64,000 nucleotides of DNA. It comes from Amycolatopsis vancoresmycina (lineage in GTDB: Bacteria; Actinomycetota; Actinomycetes; Mycobacteriales; Pseudonocardiaceae). Positions within the stretch are counted from its first letter, which is position 1. Each line of letters starts with the position of its first letter. Of the stretch, positions 24,830-33,476 are shown in pieces. A program made the position numbers and the translations under genes. Below the pieces are notes generated by a model. That model was given only the letters and a program-made list of their open reading frames with translations. It was not told where the DNA came from and ran no database searches. The stretch covers positions 62,001-126,000 of the forward strand of contig NZ_JNYY01000013.1 of NCBI RefSeq assembly GCF_000716785.1. The letters are read 5' to 3'.

Positions 24830-26683
24830 ATGACCGCCGTGACCGCACCCTCGGACGCGTTGCGCCGGCTGCTCGACCTGCTCGCCTCCGGGGCGAGCAC
24901 CGAGCAGCTGGCGCACGTCGTCGTGGCCGCCCGGGCCGAGGGCGCCCTCGGCCCGGCCGACCTGGCCGCGCTGGCCAGCGCGGGCGAGCTGGCGCTGCGG
25001 ATCCGCGAGACGCTGGCCGAGCACCGCCGCCGCGAAGCCCAGCTCACCGCGCTGTTCGAGACCGCGAGCGAACTCGCCGCGCTGTCCGATCCGGACACCG
25101 TGCTGCGCTCGATCGTCCGGCGGGCGCGGGCGCTGCTCGGCGTCGACGTCTCCTACCTGAGCCTGAACGACGAGGCCGAGAACAAGACCTACGTCCGGGT
25201 CAGCGACGGGTCGGTGTCGGCGGAGTTCCAGCAGATCGTGCTCGGCATGGGGGAGGGGCTCGGCGGGCTGGTCGCGCAGACCGCGCGGCCGTACGCGACC
25301 TCGGACTACTTCCACGACGACCGGTTCAAGCACACCCGGCACATCGACTCCGGCGTCGCGGACGAGGGCCTGACCGCGATCCTCGGCGTCCCGCTGGCCA
25401 TCGGCCCGAAGGTGCTCGGAGTGCTCTTCGCGTCCGACCGCTCGACCCGGGAGTTCTCCGCCGACGAGGTGGCGCTGCTGTCCTCGCTCGCCGACCACGC
25501 GGCGATCGCCTTGGACAGCGCCAATCTGCTCGACCAGACCCGCCGCGCGGTCGCGGAGCTCAACGAGGCCAACGCGACGATGGAACGCGCCGAGGACGCC
25601 CACGACCGGCTCACCGACCTCGTGCTGCGCGGCGGCGACCTGCCGGACGTGGCCGACGCCGTCGCCGGCGTGCTGCACGGCGATCTCACGGTGTACGACG
25701 CCGACGGCACGCTGCTGGCGAGCTCGTCGGCTCCGGTGGCGCTCGACGCCGACGCGCTCGCCGCGGCCCGCGCGTCCGGGCGCGCGGTGTCCACAATGGA
25801 CAGCTGGGTGTGCGCGGTGCAGGCGGGCCCGGAACTGCTCGGCAGCCTGGTGCTGACCGGCCGCGCCGGGCTCACCGACCCCGACCGGCGGCTGTTCGAA
25901 CGCGCCGGCGTCGTGACGGCGTTGCTGCTGATGCTGCGGCGGTCGGTGGTGCGCGCGGAAGACGAGGTCCGCGGCGAACTGCTGACCGACCTGCTCACCG
26001 CACCCGGCCGCAACCCCCGGGCGTTGCTCGCCCGCGGCCGCCGGCTCGGCATCGACCTCTCGGTGCCGCACGCGGTCCTGGTCGCGCACGCGGACGGCGG
26101 TTCGCGGCGGCGCGTGGCGAGCGCGGCCGCCCGGCACGCCACGCTGGTCGGGGTGCACGCGGAGGAGGTCGTGCTGCTCGCGGCGGGCGACCCGGACGAG
26201 CTGGCCCGCCGCGTCGCGGCCGACCTCGGCTCGGCCACCGGCCGCCCGGTCACGGTGGGCGCGGCGGGCCCGGCGAGCGGCCCGTCGGCGATCGCGGACG
26301 CCCACGCGGAAGCGGCCCGCTGCGTCCGCGCGCTGCTGGCGCTCGGCCGGACCGGCGAAGGCGCGGCGATGGCGGGCCTGGGTTTCCTGGGCCAGCTCCT
26401 GGGCGACCGCGCGGACCTGGACGCGTTCGTCCGCCAGACGCTCGGGCCGGTCCTGGACTACGACGAGCGCCGCGGCACCGAGCTGGTCGCGACGCTGCGG
26501 GCCTACTTCGCGAACGGTGCCCAGCTGGCGCGGACGAAGGACGTTTTGCACGTCCACGTGAACACGGTGGTGCAGCGGCTGGAACGGGTGGCGTCGCTGC
26601 TGGGGGAGGACTGGCAGGCGCCGGACCGGGCGCTGGAGATCCAGCTGGCGCTGCGGTTGCACCGGCTGGGGTCGGCGCGCTGA
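24830..26683 (+). CDS. GAF-PucR/CdaR-type transcriptional regulator
   Basis: 617 aa, ATG one base after the permease stop. A GAF domain occupies about residues 75-235 (LFETASELAALSDPDTVLRSIVRRAR ... GVLFASDRSTREFSADEVALLSSLADHAAIAL), a coiled linker follows, and the C-terminal PucR helix-turn-helix is LVATLRAYFANGAQLARTKDVLHVHVNTVVQRLERV. Such proteins activate catabolic operons in response to a ligand bound by GAF. Likely regulates the BDH/permease genes with which it is co-transcribed. Confidence 0.87.
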   Translation: MTAVTAPSDALRRLLDLLASGASTEQLAHVVVAARAEGALGPADLAALASAGELALRIRETLAEHRRREAQLTALFETASELAALSDPDTVLRSIVRRARALLGVDVSYLSLNDEAENKTYVRVSDGSVSAEFQQIVLGMGEGLGGLVAQTARPYATSDYFHDDRFKHTRHIDSGVADEGLTAILGVPLAIGPKVLGVLFASDRSTREFSADEVALLSSLADHAAIALDSANLLDQTRRAVAELNEANATMERAEDAHDRLTDLVLRGGDLPDVADAVAGVLHGDLTVYDADGTLLASSSAPVALDADALAAARASGRAVSTMDSWVCAVQAGPELLGSLVLTGRAGLTDPDRRLFERAGVVTALLLMLRRSVVRAEDEVRGELLTDLLTAPGRNPRALLARGRRLGIDLSVPHAVLVAHADGGSRRRVASAAARHATLVGVHAEEVVLLAAGDPDELARRVAADLGSATGRPVTVGAAGPASGPSAIADAHAEAARCVRALLALGRTGEGAAMAGLGFLGQLLGDRADLDAFVRQTLGPVLDYDERRGTELVATLRAYFANGAQLARTKDVLHVHVNTVVQRLERVASLLGEDWQAPDRALEIQLALRLHRLGSAR

Positions 26684-26687
26684 CCTC

Positions 26688-26749
26688 GGTTTTTGTCGGT
26701 GGTCTCCGGTAGCGTGGAAAACGGGGGGCGCCCCCGCGGGCCCGGTAAA
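26688..26749 (+). repeat. dispersed repeat copy 3: PafBC-type promoter ahead of the RiPP cluster
   Basis: Plus-strand TTGTCGGTG (26693-26701), exactly eight bases, TAGCGT (26710-26715): a full match to tTGTCRgtg-N8-TAnnnT. Then GTGGAAAACG, the palindrome GGGGGCGCCCCC (26724-26735) and GCGGGCCCGG. About 30 bases around GTGGAAA and the palindrome are nearly identical to the two copies at 4391-4543. It lies 114 bp before the first precursor gene and points at it; expected start of transcription is near 26721, so the palindrome would be at the 5' end of the RNA. Confidence 0.75.
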
Positions 26750-26828
26750 TACCCCCGCCCGGCCCTAGCGCAACCCCGCCGGGTTCGGCACGGTGGGAGT
26801 TGACGGATACCGATATCGAGGGGGTCTC

Positions 26829-27152
26829 GTGAAGGAATTCGAAAACGCGCTCGCGGCTGCGTTCGGGGTGGGTCCGGCCGAAACGCCCGGGCTGGCGATC
26901 GACCAGCTCGACGGCACGCTGTCCGGCACGGCGGCGGTTCGCGCGTCGACCTGCGTCACCCGCGCCGACGCGGACCCGGTCCGCGGGTGCGGCGGCGTCT
27001 GTTACTGCCGGGTCGAGCCGGTCCTGGCGACCGTCACCCGCGCCGAGCCGGTCCGGGTGACCGGCCTCTGCGGCGGCCACCACACCGAACAGGTGCACGG
27101 GCCGATCGGCACCTGCTACTGCCGGGCCGAGCCGGTACCCGCCCACGCCTAG
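26829..27152 (+). CDS. RiPP precursor peptide 1 with duplicated Cys-rich core
   Basis: 107 aa from GTG 26829, preceded by GAGGGGG. The first ~28 residues, VKEFENALAAAFGVGP.. to ..LAIDQLDGT, match the start of the second precursor (FxNALAAAFG-GP-E-P-LAID-LDG) and are the leader. The rest is Cys/Thr-rich and contains the motif G[VT]CYCR[VA]EPV twice (about residues 57-66 and 94-103), each preceded by a TRA..PVR segment and a CGG, so the core is a tandem duplication. Seven to eight Cys are available for heterocyclisation. No similarity to a known product that I can name. Confidence 0.8.
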   Translation: MKEFENALAAAFGVGPAETPGLAIDQLDGTLSGTAAVRASTCVTRADADPVRGCGGVCYCRVEPVLATVTRAEPVRVTGLCGGHHTEQVHGPIGTCYCRAEPVPAHA

Positions 27153-27191
27153 CGGCGCCACGGGGCACGGGAACGACCTGGAGGGGGTCAC

Positions 27192-27374
27192 GTGCAGGAC
27201 TTCGGAAACGCATTGGCGGCGGCCTTCGGCACCGGGCCGGGCGAGGTACCCGAGCTGGCGATCGACCGGCTCGACGGCCCGGCGATCGTGTCCGCGCAGG
27301 TGCAGCTGTGCGTGCACCCGGCCGGGCCCGTGCTCGGCTCGGTGAGCCCCTGCCTGGCCCCGGCCGCCGGGTGA
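27192..27374 (+). CDS. RiPP precursor peptide 2
   Basis: 60 aa, GTG start with the same GAGGGGGTCAC upstream block as precursor 1. Leader QDFGNALAAAFGTGP..ELAIDRLDG, then a short core with Cys, Ser and Pro: QLCVHPAGPVLGSVSPCLAPAAG, two Cys and a few Ser. The stop overlaps the GTG of the cyclodehydratase gene, tying it to the pathway. The shared leader but unrelated core suggests one enzyme handling two substrates. Confidence 0.8.
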   Translation: MQDFGNALAAAFGTGPGEVPELAIDRLDGPAIVSAQVQLCVHPAGPVLGSVSPCLAPAAG

Positions 27375-29566
27375 CCGAACCGGCCCCGCCGGTCGTCGGG
27401 TTCAAGCGGCACCTCAGCACTGCCGTGGTGCCCGGCGACGCGGTCTACGTCCTGTCCGAAGACGGTGCGACGGCGCTCAGCGGTCCGCACCTGGAGTCCC
27501 TGGTTCCGTTGCTGGACGGCACCAGGGACTTCGCCGCCCTGCGCCGTGACCTGCCCGACGGCGTCCCCGCCGGCGAGGCGTCCGGCGTGCTGACCCGGCT
27601 CGCCGAAGCCGGCCTGATCGGCCTGCGCCCGGTGGTGTCCACACCCGAACTGGCCTACTGGGACGCCGTGGGCGGCGAGCCGGCGCGCGGCCGGGTCGCG
27701 CTGCTCGGCGGGGATGCCGCGGCAGCGGACGTCCTGCGCTCCGCCGGGCTCACCGTGGCCGAAGACGCCGACCTCTCCATCGTGCTGTGCCACGACTACC
27801 TCGACGAGCGACTGTCCGAAGTGGACGCCGAGCACCGCGCGTCCGGACGGCCGTGGCTGCTCGCCAAACCGGTCGGGGCGCGGGTGTGGATCGGCCCGTT
27901 CTTCACCCCCGGCGACGGCCCGTGCCGGCACTGCCTGGCCGCGCGGCTGTGGGGCAACCGGCCCGCCGAAGCCCACGTCCGTGCCGCACTGGGCCTGACC
28001 GGTCCCTGGCCGCGCCCGGAAGTGGCGTTCACGCCGCTGACCGCCGTCGCGCTCAACCTGGTCGCCCTCGAAGCGGCCAAGTGGCTGGCCGGGCAGCGGT
28101 ACCCGGGCCAGCGTGCCCTGTGGACGTTCGACAGCCGCGACCTCACCGGCGAACGGCACGAGGTGCGTGCCCGCCCGCAGTGCCCGTCCTGCGGGGACCC
28201 GGACCTCGTGCGGGAGCGGACGCGCCGGCCCGTGGTGTTCGAGCCGCGGCCCAAGTCCGCCACCGGCGGCGGTGGCCACCGCGCGCTGCCGCCGGAGCAG
28301 GTCCTGGACACCTACCGGCACCTGGTGAGCCCGCTGACCGGGGTCGTCAAGGAACTGCGCCGCGACACCCGCGGCCCCGCGCTGTTCAGTTCGTTCCGCT
28401 CCGGGCCGAACATCGCGCTGGGCCGCCGTGGCGCCGAAGGGCTGCGCACGGCGTTGCGCAGCGAGAACGGCGGCAAGGGCGTCACACCGCTGCACGCCGA
28501 GGTCGGCGCGTTGTGCGAAGCCCTCGAACGGCACAGCGGCCACCACGACGGCGACGAAGAACGGGTGCGGGCCAGTTTCCGTTCCCTGGGCGACAAAGCC
28601 GTGCACCCCGACACGTGCCAGCTGTTCCACGAACGCCAGTTCGCCGACCGGGCGCGCACCAACGCGAGCCACGGGCCGTTCCAGTTCGTCTGCGACCCGT
28701 TCGACGAAGACGCGGTGCGCGACTGGACACCGGTCTGGTCGCTCACCCGCGGCGAACACCGGCTGTTCCCGACCGCCATGCTCTACTTCGGTGTCCCCGC
28801 CGAGCCGGGCCCGGCGTCGCTGTTCCCCGACTCCAACGGCAACGCCGCGGGCAGCACCCTGGAAGACGCCGCGCTGCAGGGGATGCTCGAGGTCGTCGAA
28901 CGCGACGCCGTGGCGCTGTGGTGGTACAACCGCACCCGGCACCCGGCCGTCGACCTGGACGCCTCCGGCGACCCCTGGATCGCCGACCTGCGGCAGGCCT
29001 ACGCCGGCTTGGGCCGCGAGGTCTGGGTCCTCGACGTCACGTCCGACCTCGGCGTGCCGGTGATGGTGGCGCTGTCCCGGCGGACCGGCGGCCCCCGCGA
29101 GGCGATCATGCTGGGCTTCGGCGCCCACCTGGACCCGGCCGTCGCGCTGCGGCGCGCGCTGACCGAGCTGAACCAGATGATGCCCCCGCTGCTCGACGGC
29201 TGGGACGGCGGCGACGACCCGGACGCGGTGCGGTGGCTGCGGGACGCGACCGTGGCCTCCGAGCCGTACCTGCTGCCCGATCCGGCGCTCGGACCGGCCA
29301 CCTTCACCGACACTTCTTCGCCCGACCTGCTGACGGACGTCAAACTGGTGCAGGCCAAGCTCGAAGCCGCCGGGCTGGAGGTGTTCGTGCTCGACCAGAC
29401 CCGGCCCGACATCGGCCTGCCCGTGGTCAAGGTGATCGTGCCGGGCCTGCGCGGGTTCTGGGCGCGCTTCGCGCCGGGCCGGCTCTACGACGTGCCGGTG
29501 CGGCTCGGCCGCCTGGCCGAGCCGACCGCCTACGACGACCTCAACCCGATGCGGATCTTCCTCTAG
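27371..29566 (+). CDS. fused TOMM cyclodehydratase (RRE/E1-like C domain + YcaO)
   Basis: 731 aa, size of the fused cyanobactin-type heterocyclases. Residues 1-85 are a PqqD-like leader-recognition element (FKRHLSTAVVPGDAVYVLSEDG ... LTRLAEAGLIG). Residues 90-310 are the E1-like zinc domain with two CxxC pairs (GPCRHCLAAR and PQCPSCGDPD). Residues 330-731 are YcaO, with the ATP-site block SNGNAAGSTLEDAALQGMLEVVERDA. It would convert Cys/Ser/Thr of the precursors to azolines with ATP. The C-terminus NPMRIFL lacks the usual PxPxP tail. No dehydrogenase adjoins, so products may stay azolines. Confidence 0.9.
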   Translation: MTEPAPPVVGFKRHLSTAVVPGDAVYVLSEDGATALSGPHLESLVPLLDGTRDFAALRRDLPDGVPAGEASGVLTRLAEAGLIGLRPVVSTPELAYWDAVGGEPARGRVALLGGDAAAADVLRSAGLTVAEDADLSIVLCHDYLDERLSEVDAEHRASGRPWLLAKPVGARVWIGPFFTPGDGPCRHCLAARLWGNRPAEAHVRAALGLTGPWPRPEVAFTPLTAVALNLVALEAAKWLAGQRYPGQRALWTFDSRDLTGERHEVRARPQCPSCGDPDLVRERTRRPVVFEPRPKSATGGGGHRALPPEQVLDTYRHLVSPLTGVVKELRRDTRGPALFSSFRSGPNIALGRRGAEGLRTALRSENGGKGVTPLHAEVGALCEALERHSGHHDGDEERVRASFRSLGDKAVHPDTCQLFHERQFADRARTNASHGPFQFVCDPFDEDAVRDWTPVWSLTRGEHRLFPTAMLYFGVPAEPGPASLFPDSNGNAAGSTLEDAALQGMLEVVERDAVALWWYNRTRHPAVDLDASGDPWIADLRQAYAGLGREVWVLDVTSDLGVPVMVALSRRTGGPREAIMLGFGAHLDPAVALRRALTELNQMMPPLLDGWDGGDDPDAVRWLRDATVASEPYLLPDPALGPATFTDTSSPDLLTDVKLVQAKLEAAGLEVFVLDQTRPDIGLPVVKVIVPGLRGFWARFAPGRLYDVPVRLGRLAEPTAYDDLNPMRIFL

Positions 29567-29584
29567 GACGACCCCCGGTGCCGA

Positions 29585-29878
29585 TCAGAACGGCGAGCAG
29601 TAATGCGTCGACCGCGAAGTGGTCGGCAAGGGGAGCCCGCCGTACGTGGTGTCGTCCCAGACGTAGACGCCGTAGAGGGTGGAGCCGACGTACTTGTTCG
29701 TCCGCGACACGAAGTCGTGGTAGACCGCCAGCCCCGGCGGGTTCTCGGACCAGTTGCGCGTGCCGCAGTAACGGCCGTCGTCGAGCGTCGTGGCCTGGCT
29801 GCCAGGCGCGAAACCCAGCAGCGCGGCCGCGGCGGCCGCGACCACCGTCGCGCCGGTCCGCCATCGGTATCCGATCAT
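29585..29878 (-). CDS. small secreted protein
   Basis: 97 aa from the ATG at 29878, with GGGAGGAACAAC upstream. Signal peptide with a run of Ala and cleavage near GSQATT; the mature ~65 residues hold two Cys (RYCGTRN, HYCSPF) and many aromatics (YHDFVSRTNKYVGSTLYGVYVW). No recognised family. Convergent with the cyclodehydratase gene, 18 bp apart, so it is not part of that operon. Confidence 0.72.
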   Translation of the reverse strand: MIGYRWRTGATVVAAAAAALLGFAPGSQATTLDDGRYCGTRNWSENPPGLAVYHDFVSRTNKYVGSTLYGVYVWDDTTYGGLPLPTTSRSTHYCSPF

Positions 29879-30008
29879 GTTGTTCCTCCCGTGTTCGGTG
29901 CCTCCGGGAGGAACGATTCCCGGTCGATGGCGCTGGTCACCACGGCAACGACCGGTTTCGGACCACACCCGGACCGAAGCCGGACCACGGAACCCCGGCG
30001 CCGGGGCT

Positions 30009-31205
30009 CTAGCACTGGCCGTCGGCGAGGACCCAGTAGCCCGGGGACGTCTCCCTCAGCGCGTGCACGGTGAAGGTGTTCCACAGCCCCATGGCCTGGT
30101 TCGAACCGTTCGCGTACGTCTGGCCGCCGCTCTGGTGCGCGCGGCCCGCCTGCGTGTGGGCGTAGTTGCTGGCGCTCACGCACGTGCCCGGCGAGGCCGT
30201 GGTCGACGTCGTCGGTGGCGGGGTGGCCGTCGTCGTGGTGCCGGTTCCCCTGTCCAGGCCGAAGAACACGCCCGTGTAGTAGCTGGAGCAGATGCCGGCC
30301 AGGAAGTACGCGCCGGTGCTGCCGCACTGCGTCGGGCCGGTGCCCGGGTCGACCGCGGTGCCGTGGCCCATGCCCGCGATCGAGTACAGCTGCACCTTGT
30401 CCGCGTAGTTCGTCAACGTCGTGCCGCCGGGCAGGGACTGCGTGCTCGTCGGCGTCTGGGACACGCCGTGCACCGCGGTCCACTGGTCGCGCAGCTCGGT
30501 GCCGTTGACCGGGTAGACGGTGTAGTCGCCCGTGCCCTGCCAGATCGCGACGCGCGGCCACGGCCCGCCGTAGCCGGGGTACTGCGCCTTGGCCTTCGAC
30601 GCCCACTGCGCCGGCGTCAGGTGCTGGTCGTTCTGCTGGCAGTTCGTCGCTTCGGTGACGCTGGTGGCGCACTGGGCGGGCAGCCCCGCGTCGATCCCGC
30701 CGGCGGCGAAGACGTCCGGGTAGGCGGCGAGCAGGTCGGCGGTCATGCCGCCGCCGGCCGACAGACCGGTGACGAACACCCGGGCGCGGTCCGAACCGTG
30801 GTCGGCGACCGCCTTGTCCACCATGGACTTCACGGACGCGGCCTCGCCGTTGCCGCGGGTGTCGTCGGCGGTGGAGAACCAGTTGAAGCACTTCAGCGAG
30901 TTGTTGGCCGTCGACTGCTGCGGGAACACGACCTCGAACCGCCAGCGGTCGGCCAGCTCGGGCCAGCCCGAGTGGGCGTAGTAGTCCGCGGCGCTCTGCG
31001 TGCAGCCGTGCAGGGCGACGACCACCGGACGGCCGGTCTCCAGCCCGGTGGGGGTGTAGCTGTACATCGCCAGTGCCCCGGGATTGGCGCCGAAGGACGT
31101 GGTCTGCACCAGGGACGACGGCGGCGGATCGGCGGCGGCCACCCCGACGGTGGTCAGCACGGCGGCGGTGATCGCGGCGAGGCCGGCGAAAGCGAGTTTG
31201 CGCAT
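30009..31205 (-). CDS. secreted PHB-depolymerase-family esterase
   Basis: 398 aa. Signal peptide (MRKLAFAGLAAITAAVLTT ... AAAD), alpha/beta hydrolase with oxyanion motif ALHGCTQSAADYYAHSGW, nucleophile in VTGLSAGGGMTADL, Asp in QGTGDYTVYP, His in IAGMGHGTAVDPG. A Pro/Thr linker (ATPPPTTSTTASP) leads to a C-terminal ~60-residue module CVSASNYAHTQAGRAHQSGG ... SPGYWVLADGQC found in secreted poly-3-hydroxybutyrate depolymerases. It would release 3-hydroxybutyrate oligomers outside the cell, the substrate class handled by the dehydrogenase 7 kb away. Confidence 0.85.
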   Translation of the reverse strand: MRKLAFAGLAAITAAVLTTVGVAAADPPPSSLVQTTSFGANPGALAMYSYTPTGLETGRPVVVALHGCTQSAADYYAHSGWPELADRWRFEVVFPQQSTANNSLKCFNWFSTADDTRGNGEAASVKSMVDKAVADHGSDRARVFVTGLSAGGGMTADLLAAYPDVFAAGGIDAGLPAQCATSVTEATNCQQNDQHLTPAQWASKAKAQYPGYGGPWPRVAIWQGTGDYTVYPVNGTELRDQWTAVHGVSQTPTSTQSLPGGTTLTNYADKVQLYSIAGMGHGTAVDPGTGPTQCGSTGAYFLAGICSSYYTGVFFGLDRGTGTTTTATPPPTTSTTASPGTCVSASNYAHTQAGRAHQSGGQTYANGSNQAMGLWNTFTVHALRETSPGYWVLADGQC

Positions 31206-31378
31206 GGTGAGTTCCTTCTCGTCGTTGAGAGGGTCCCCAGCGACGCTAAATCGGCGCCGCCGCCGGAACCATGTGGCTGCCCACCACATCGGCCCGGCGA
31301 TTAGTGGTGGCCGCCGGGATGGCATCCGGCCGGTGCACGCGCTTGGGTTCGGTCCATCGGAAGAGGCGGAGGTGGACC

Positions 31379-32725
31379 GTGCGGGGTTGGCTGGCTTTGG
31401 TTCTCGCGGGAGCGCTCGCGGCGGCGCTGCCCGTGCCGGCGTCGGCGGCGGCCGGGCGCTGCTCGGCGGACGTGCCCGGCGCGCAGCGGCAGGTCGCCGC
31501 GTGCCTGGACGACTTGACGACGACCGGGACCGTCGCGTCCGGGCACACCGTCGAGGCCGACTGGGCGGGCCTGACGTCGGCCGGGCTGCCCACGTTCGGC
31601 GCGGTGCCCGGGGTGCAGGTCGACGGGTACTTCCCGGACACGTCGACGGCGAACACCAACCACGGCTGGAACCACGACGCGCAGTTCGTGCTGCGCCTGC
31701 CGGACCGGTGGAACGGCGGCCTGGTCGTCTCGGGCTCGCCCGGCGTCCGGCGCCAGTACGCGAACGACCGCGCGATCGGCGACCAGGCACTGGCCGAAGG
31801 CTACGCGTTCGCCGCGACCGACAAGGGCAACACCGGCGCGGCCTTCTACACCGACGGCGTCCGGCCGGGTGATGCGCTGGCGGAGTGGAACTCCCGCGTC
31901 ACGCAGCTGACGCTCGCCGCCCGTGCGGCCGCCGCCCGGCACTACGGCCGTCCGGTCGCGAAGACCCTCGCGGCTGGGCTGTCCAACGGCGGCTACCTCG
32001 TGCGGTGGCAGCTGGAGAACCGGCCGTGGCTCTACGACGGCGGGGTCGACTGGGAAGGGACGCTGTGGCGGGCCGACGGGCCCAACCTGCTCACGTTCCT
32101 GCCGCCGGCGCTGGCCGCGTACCCGGCGTACGCGGCGGGCTCGCCGTCGGCCCACCAGTCCATTTTGGACGCCGGATTCGCGCCGGGGTCGGAGTTCCTG
32201 TGGGACTACCACTACCGCGTCTACTGGGACCTGACCCAGCGGATCTACCGCGAAGAGGTCGATCCCGGGTTCGACGGCTCGCTCGAGGCCGGAATCCCCT
32301 TCTGCGCTTCGGGAACGCCGTCCTGCGACGCGGACTACGCCTACTCGTCGCGACCTGCGCCGGTCGCGCGGGCGGTGGAGCGGATCTCCCTGACCGGGCG
32401 GATCGGCAAGCCCCTGCTGACGCTCCACGGCACGCTCGACACGCTGCTGCCGATCACCCGCGACTCCGACGTCTACGACCGGATGATCCGCGATTCGGGG
32501 CGCGGCGCGCTGCACCGGTACTACCGCGTCGAAGGCGGCAACCACGTGGACGGGCTGGTCGACGCCTACCCGGACCGGCTGCGCCCGCTGGGCCCGTGCT
32601 TCCGGACGGCGTTCGACGCACTCGGCGGGTGGCTGCGCGGCACCCGTCCGCCGGCCTCGGCGACGATCGCCCGCCCCGCCGGGGCGACCCCGGCGGACCT
32701 GGCGAAGACCTGCGACCTGGGCTGA
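31379..32725 (+). CDS. secreted alpha/beta hydrolase, substrate unknown
   Basis: 448 aa from GTG 31379, preceded by GGAGGTGG; longer starts lack a site. Signal peptide WLALVLAGALAAALPVPASA. Nucleophile Ser in LAAGLSNGGYLVRW, acid in HGTLDTLLPITRDSD, His in VEGGNHVDG. Many actinobacterial homologues are annotated as hydrolases of the tannase/3-hydroxybutyrate-oligomer type, but I cannot assign one. Divergent from the PHB depolymerase, with 173 bp shared promoter region holding an ATGTGG...CCACAT inverted repeat. Confidence 0.75.
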   Translation: MRGWLALVLAGALAAALPVPASAAAGRCSADVPGAQRQVAACLDDLTTTGTVASGHTVEADWAGLTSAGLPTFGAVPGVQVDGYFPDTSTANTNHGWNHDAQFVLRLPDRWNGGLVVSGSPGVRRQYANDRAIGDQALAEGYAFAATDKGNTGAAFYTDGVRPGDALAEWNSRVTQLTLAARAAAARHYGRPVAKTLAAGLSNGGYLVRWQLENRPWLYDGGVDWEGTLWRADGPNLLTFLPPALAAYPAYAAGSPSAHQSILDAGFAPGSEFLWDYHYRVYWDLTQRIYREEVDPGFDGSLEAGIPFCASGTPSCDADYAYSSRPAPVARAVERISLTGRIGKPLLTLHGTLDTLLPITRDSDVYDRMIRDSGRGALHRYYRVEGGNHVDGLVDAYPDRLRPLGPCFRTAFDALGGWLRGTRPPASATIARPAGATPADLAKTCDLG

Positions 32726-32740
32726 GCGGACCAGGGCGTC

Positions 32741-32774
32741 GAATGCCGCACCGGGACCCCCCGGTGCGGCATTC
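32741..32774 (+). terminator. rho-independent-like terminator after the hydrolase gene
   Basis: Perfect 14-bp stem GAATGCCGCACCGG / CCGGTGCGGCATTC, six-base loop, followed by GCCGTTTTC. The remaining 32775-33066 holds an AT-rich patch GAAAATTCGTTAAACC around 32965-32980, possibly a promoter for the next gene. Confidence 0.8.
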
Positions 32775-33066
32775 GCCGTTTTCGGCGCGCACCGGAAATG
32801 CGGGTGAACCGGATCGAACCGCGGTCCGTACTACTCAGTGACGGGCCCGGTCCACCCTGCGGCCAAACCCGTGCTGACCTGCCGTTTTGCCGCCCGGACG
32901 GTCGACCCCTTTCGGCCGCTTGCGGGAGCGTCGCCCGTCATTCATGATGGGCGCCGGGGTCCGTGAAAATTCGTTAAACCCGAATAACCAGGTGTCGGCC
33001 ATGCTGCGGAACAACCGTCCGTCCGGAAGTGAACGTCATGCTGCTACCCGCGCCCGGGGGCCCCTG

Positions 33067-33474
33067 ATGGCCGCCGACCTGCCGGGCCTCGCCATCGTGG
33101 CCGGGCTGCTGCTGCCCGTCCTCGCCGCCGCCGCGTGGGCGATCGCCCTGGAACGGCGTCCGCGCCGCACCCGGCCCCCGGCCGAGCCCGATCCGGAGCC
33201 GGACTTCACGGTGGCCGGCATCCAGACGCGCCTGCGCCGGGAGAAGGCCGCGAGGCAGCTGGCCGAAGCGGGCACGGTCGCGTTGCCGACCCTGCCGATC
33301 CCCGCGCAGACCCGCCGCAAACCCGTCCTGGACAGCCTGCCGTTGCGCGTGGTCGGCTCCCTGCCGCCACCGCGCCCGGCGACGGCGGGGGCCCCGGCGC
33401 CGCGGTTCGCCTTCGCGCCCCCGGACACGGACCTGATGCGCCGGATCCTCGACGGCCTGCGCCGGCTGGACTGA
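33067..33474 (+). CDS. small single-span membrane protein
   Basis: 135 aa from ATG 33067; an ATG at 33001 would add 22 polar residues. One N-terminal membrane helix (LAIVAGLLLPVLAAAAWAIAL), then a basic, proline-rich cytoplasmic tail with RRRTRPPAEPDPEPD and a helical end DTDLMRRILDGLRRLD. No known domain. Convergent with the beta-propeller gene, two bases between stops. Confidence 0.6.
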   Translation: MAADLPGLAIVAGLLLPVLAAAAWAIALERRPRRTRPPAEPDPEPDFTVAGIQTRLRREKAARQLAEAGTVALPTLPIPAQTRRKPVLDSLPLRVVGSLPPPRPATAGAPAPRFAFAPPDTDLMRRILDGLRRLD

Positions 33475-33476
33475 CG

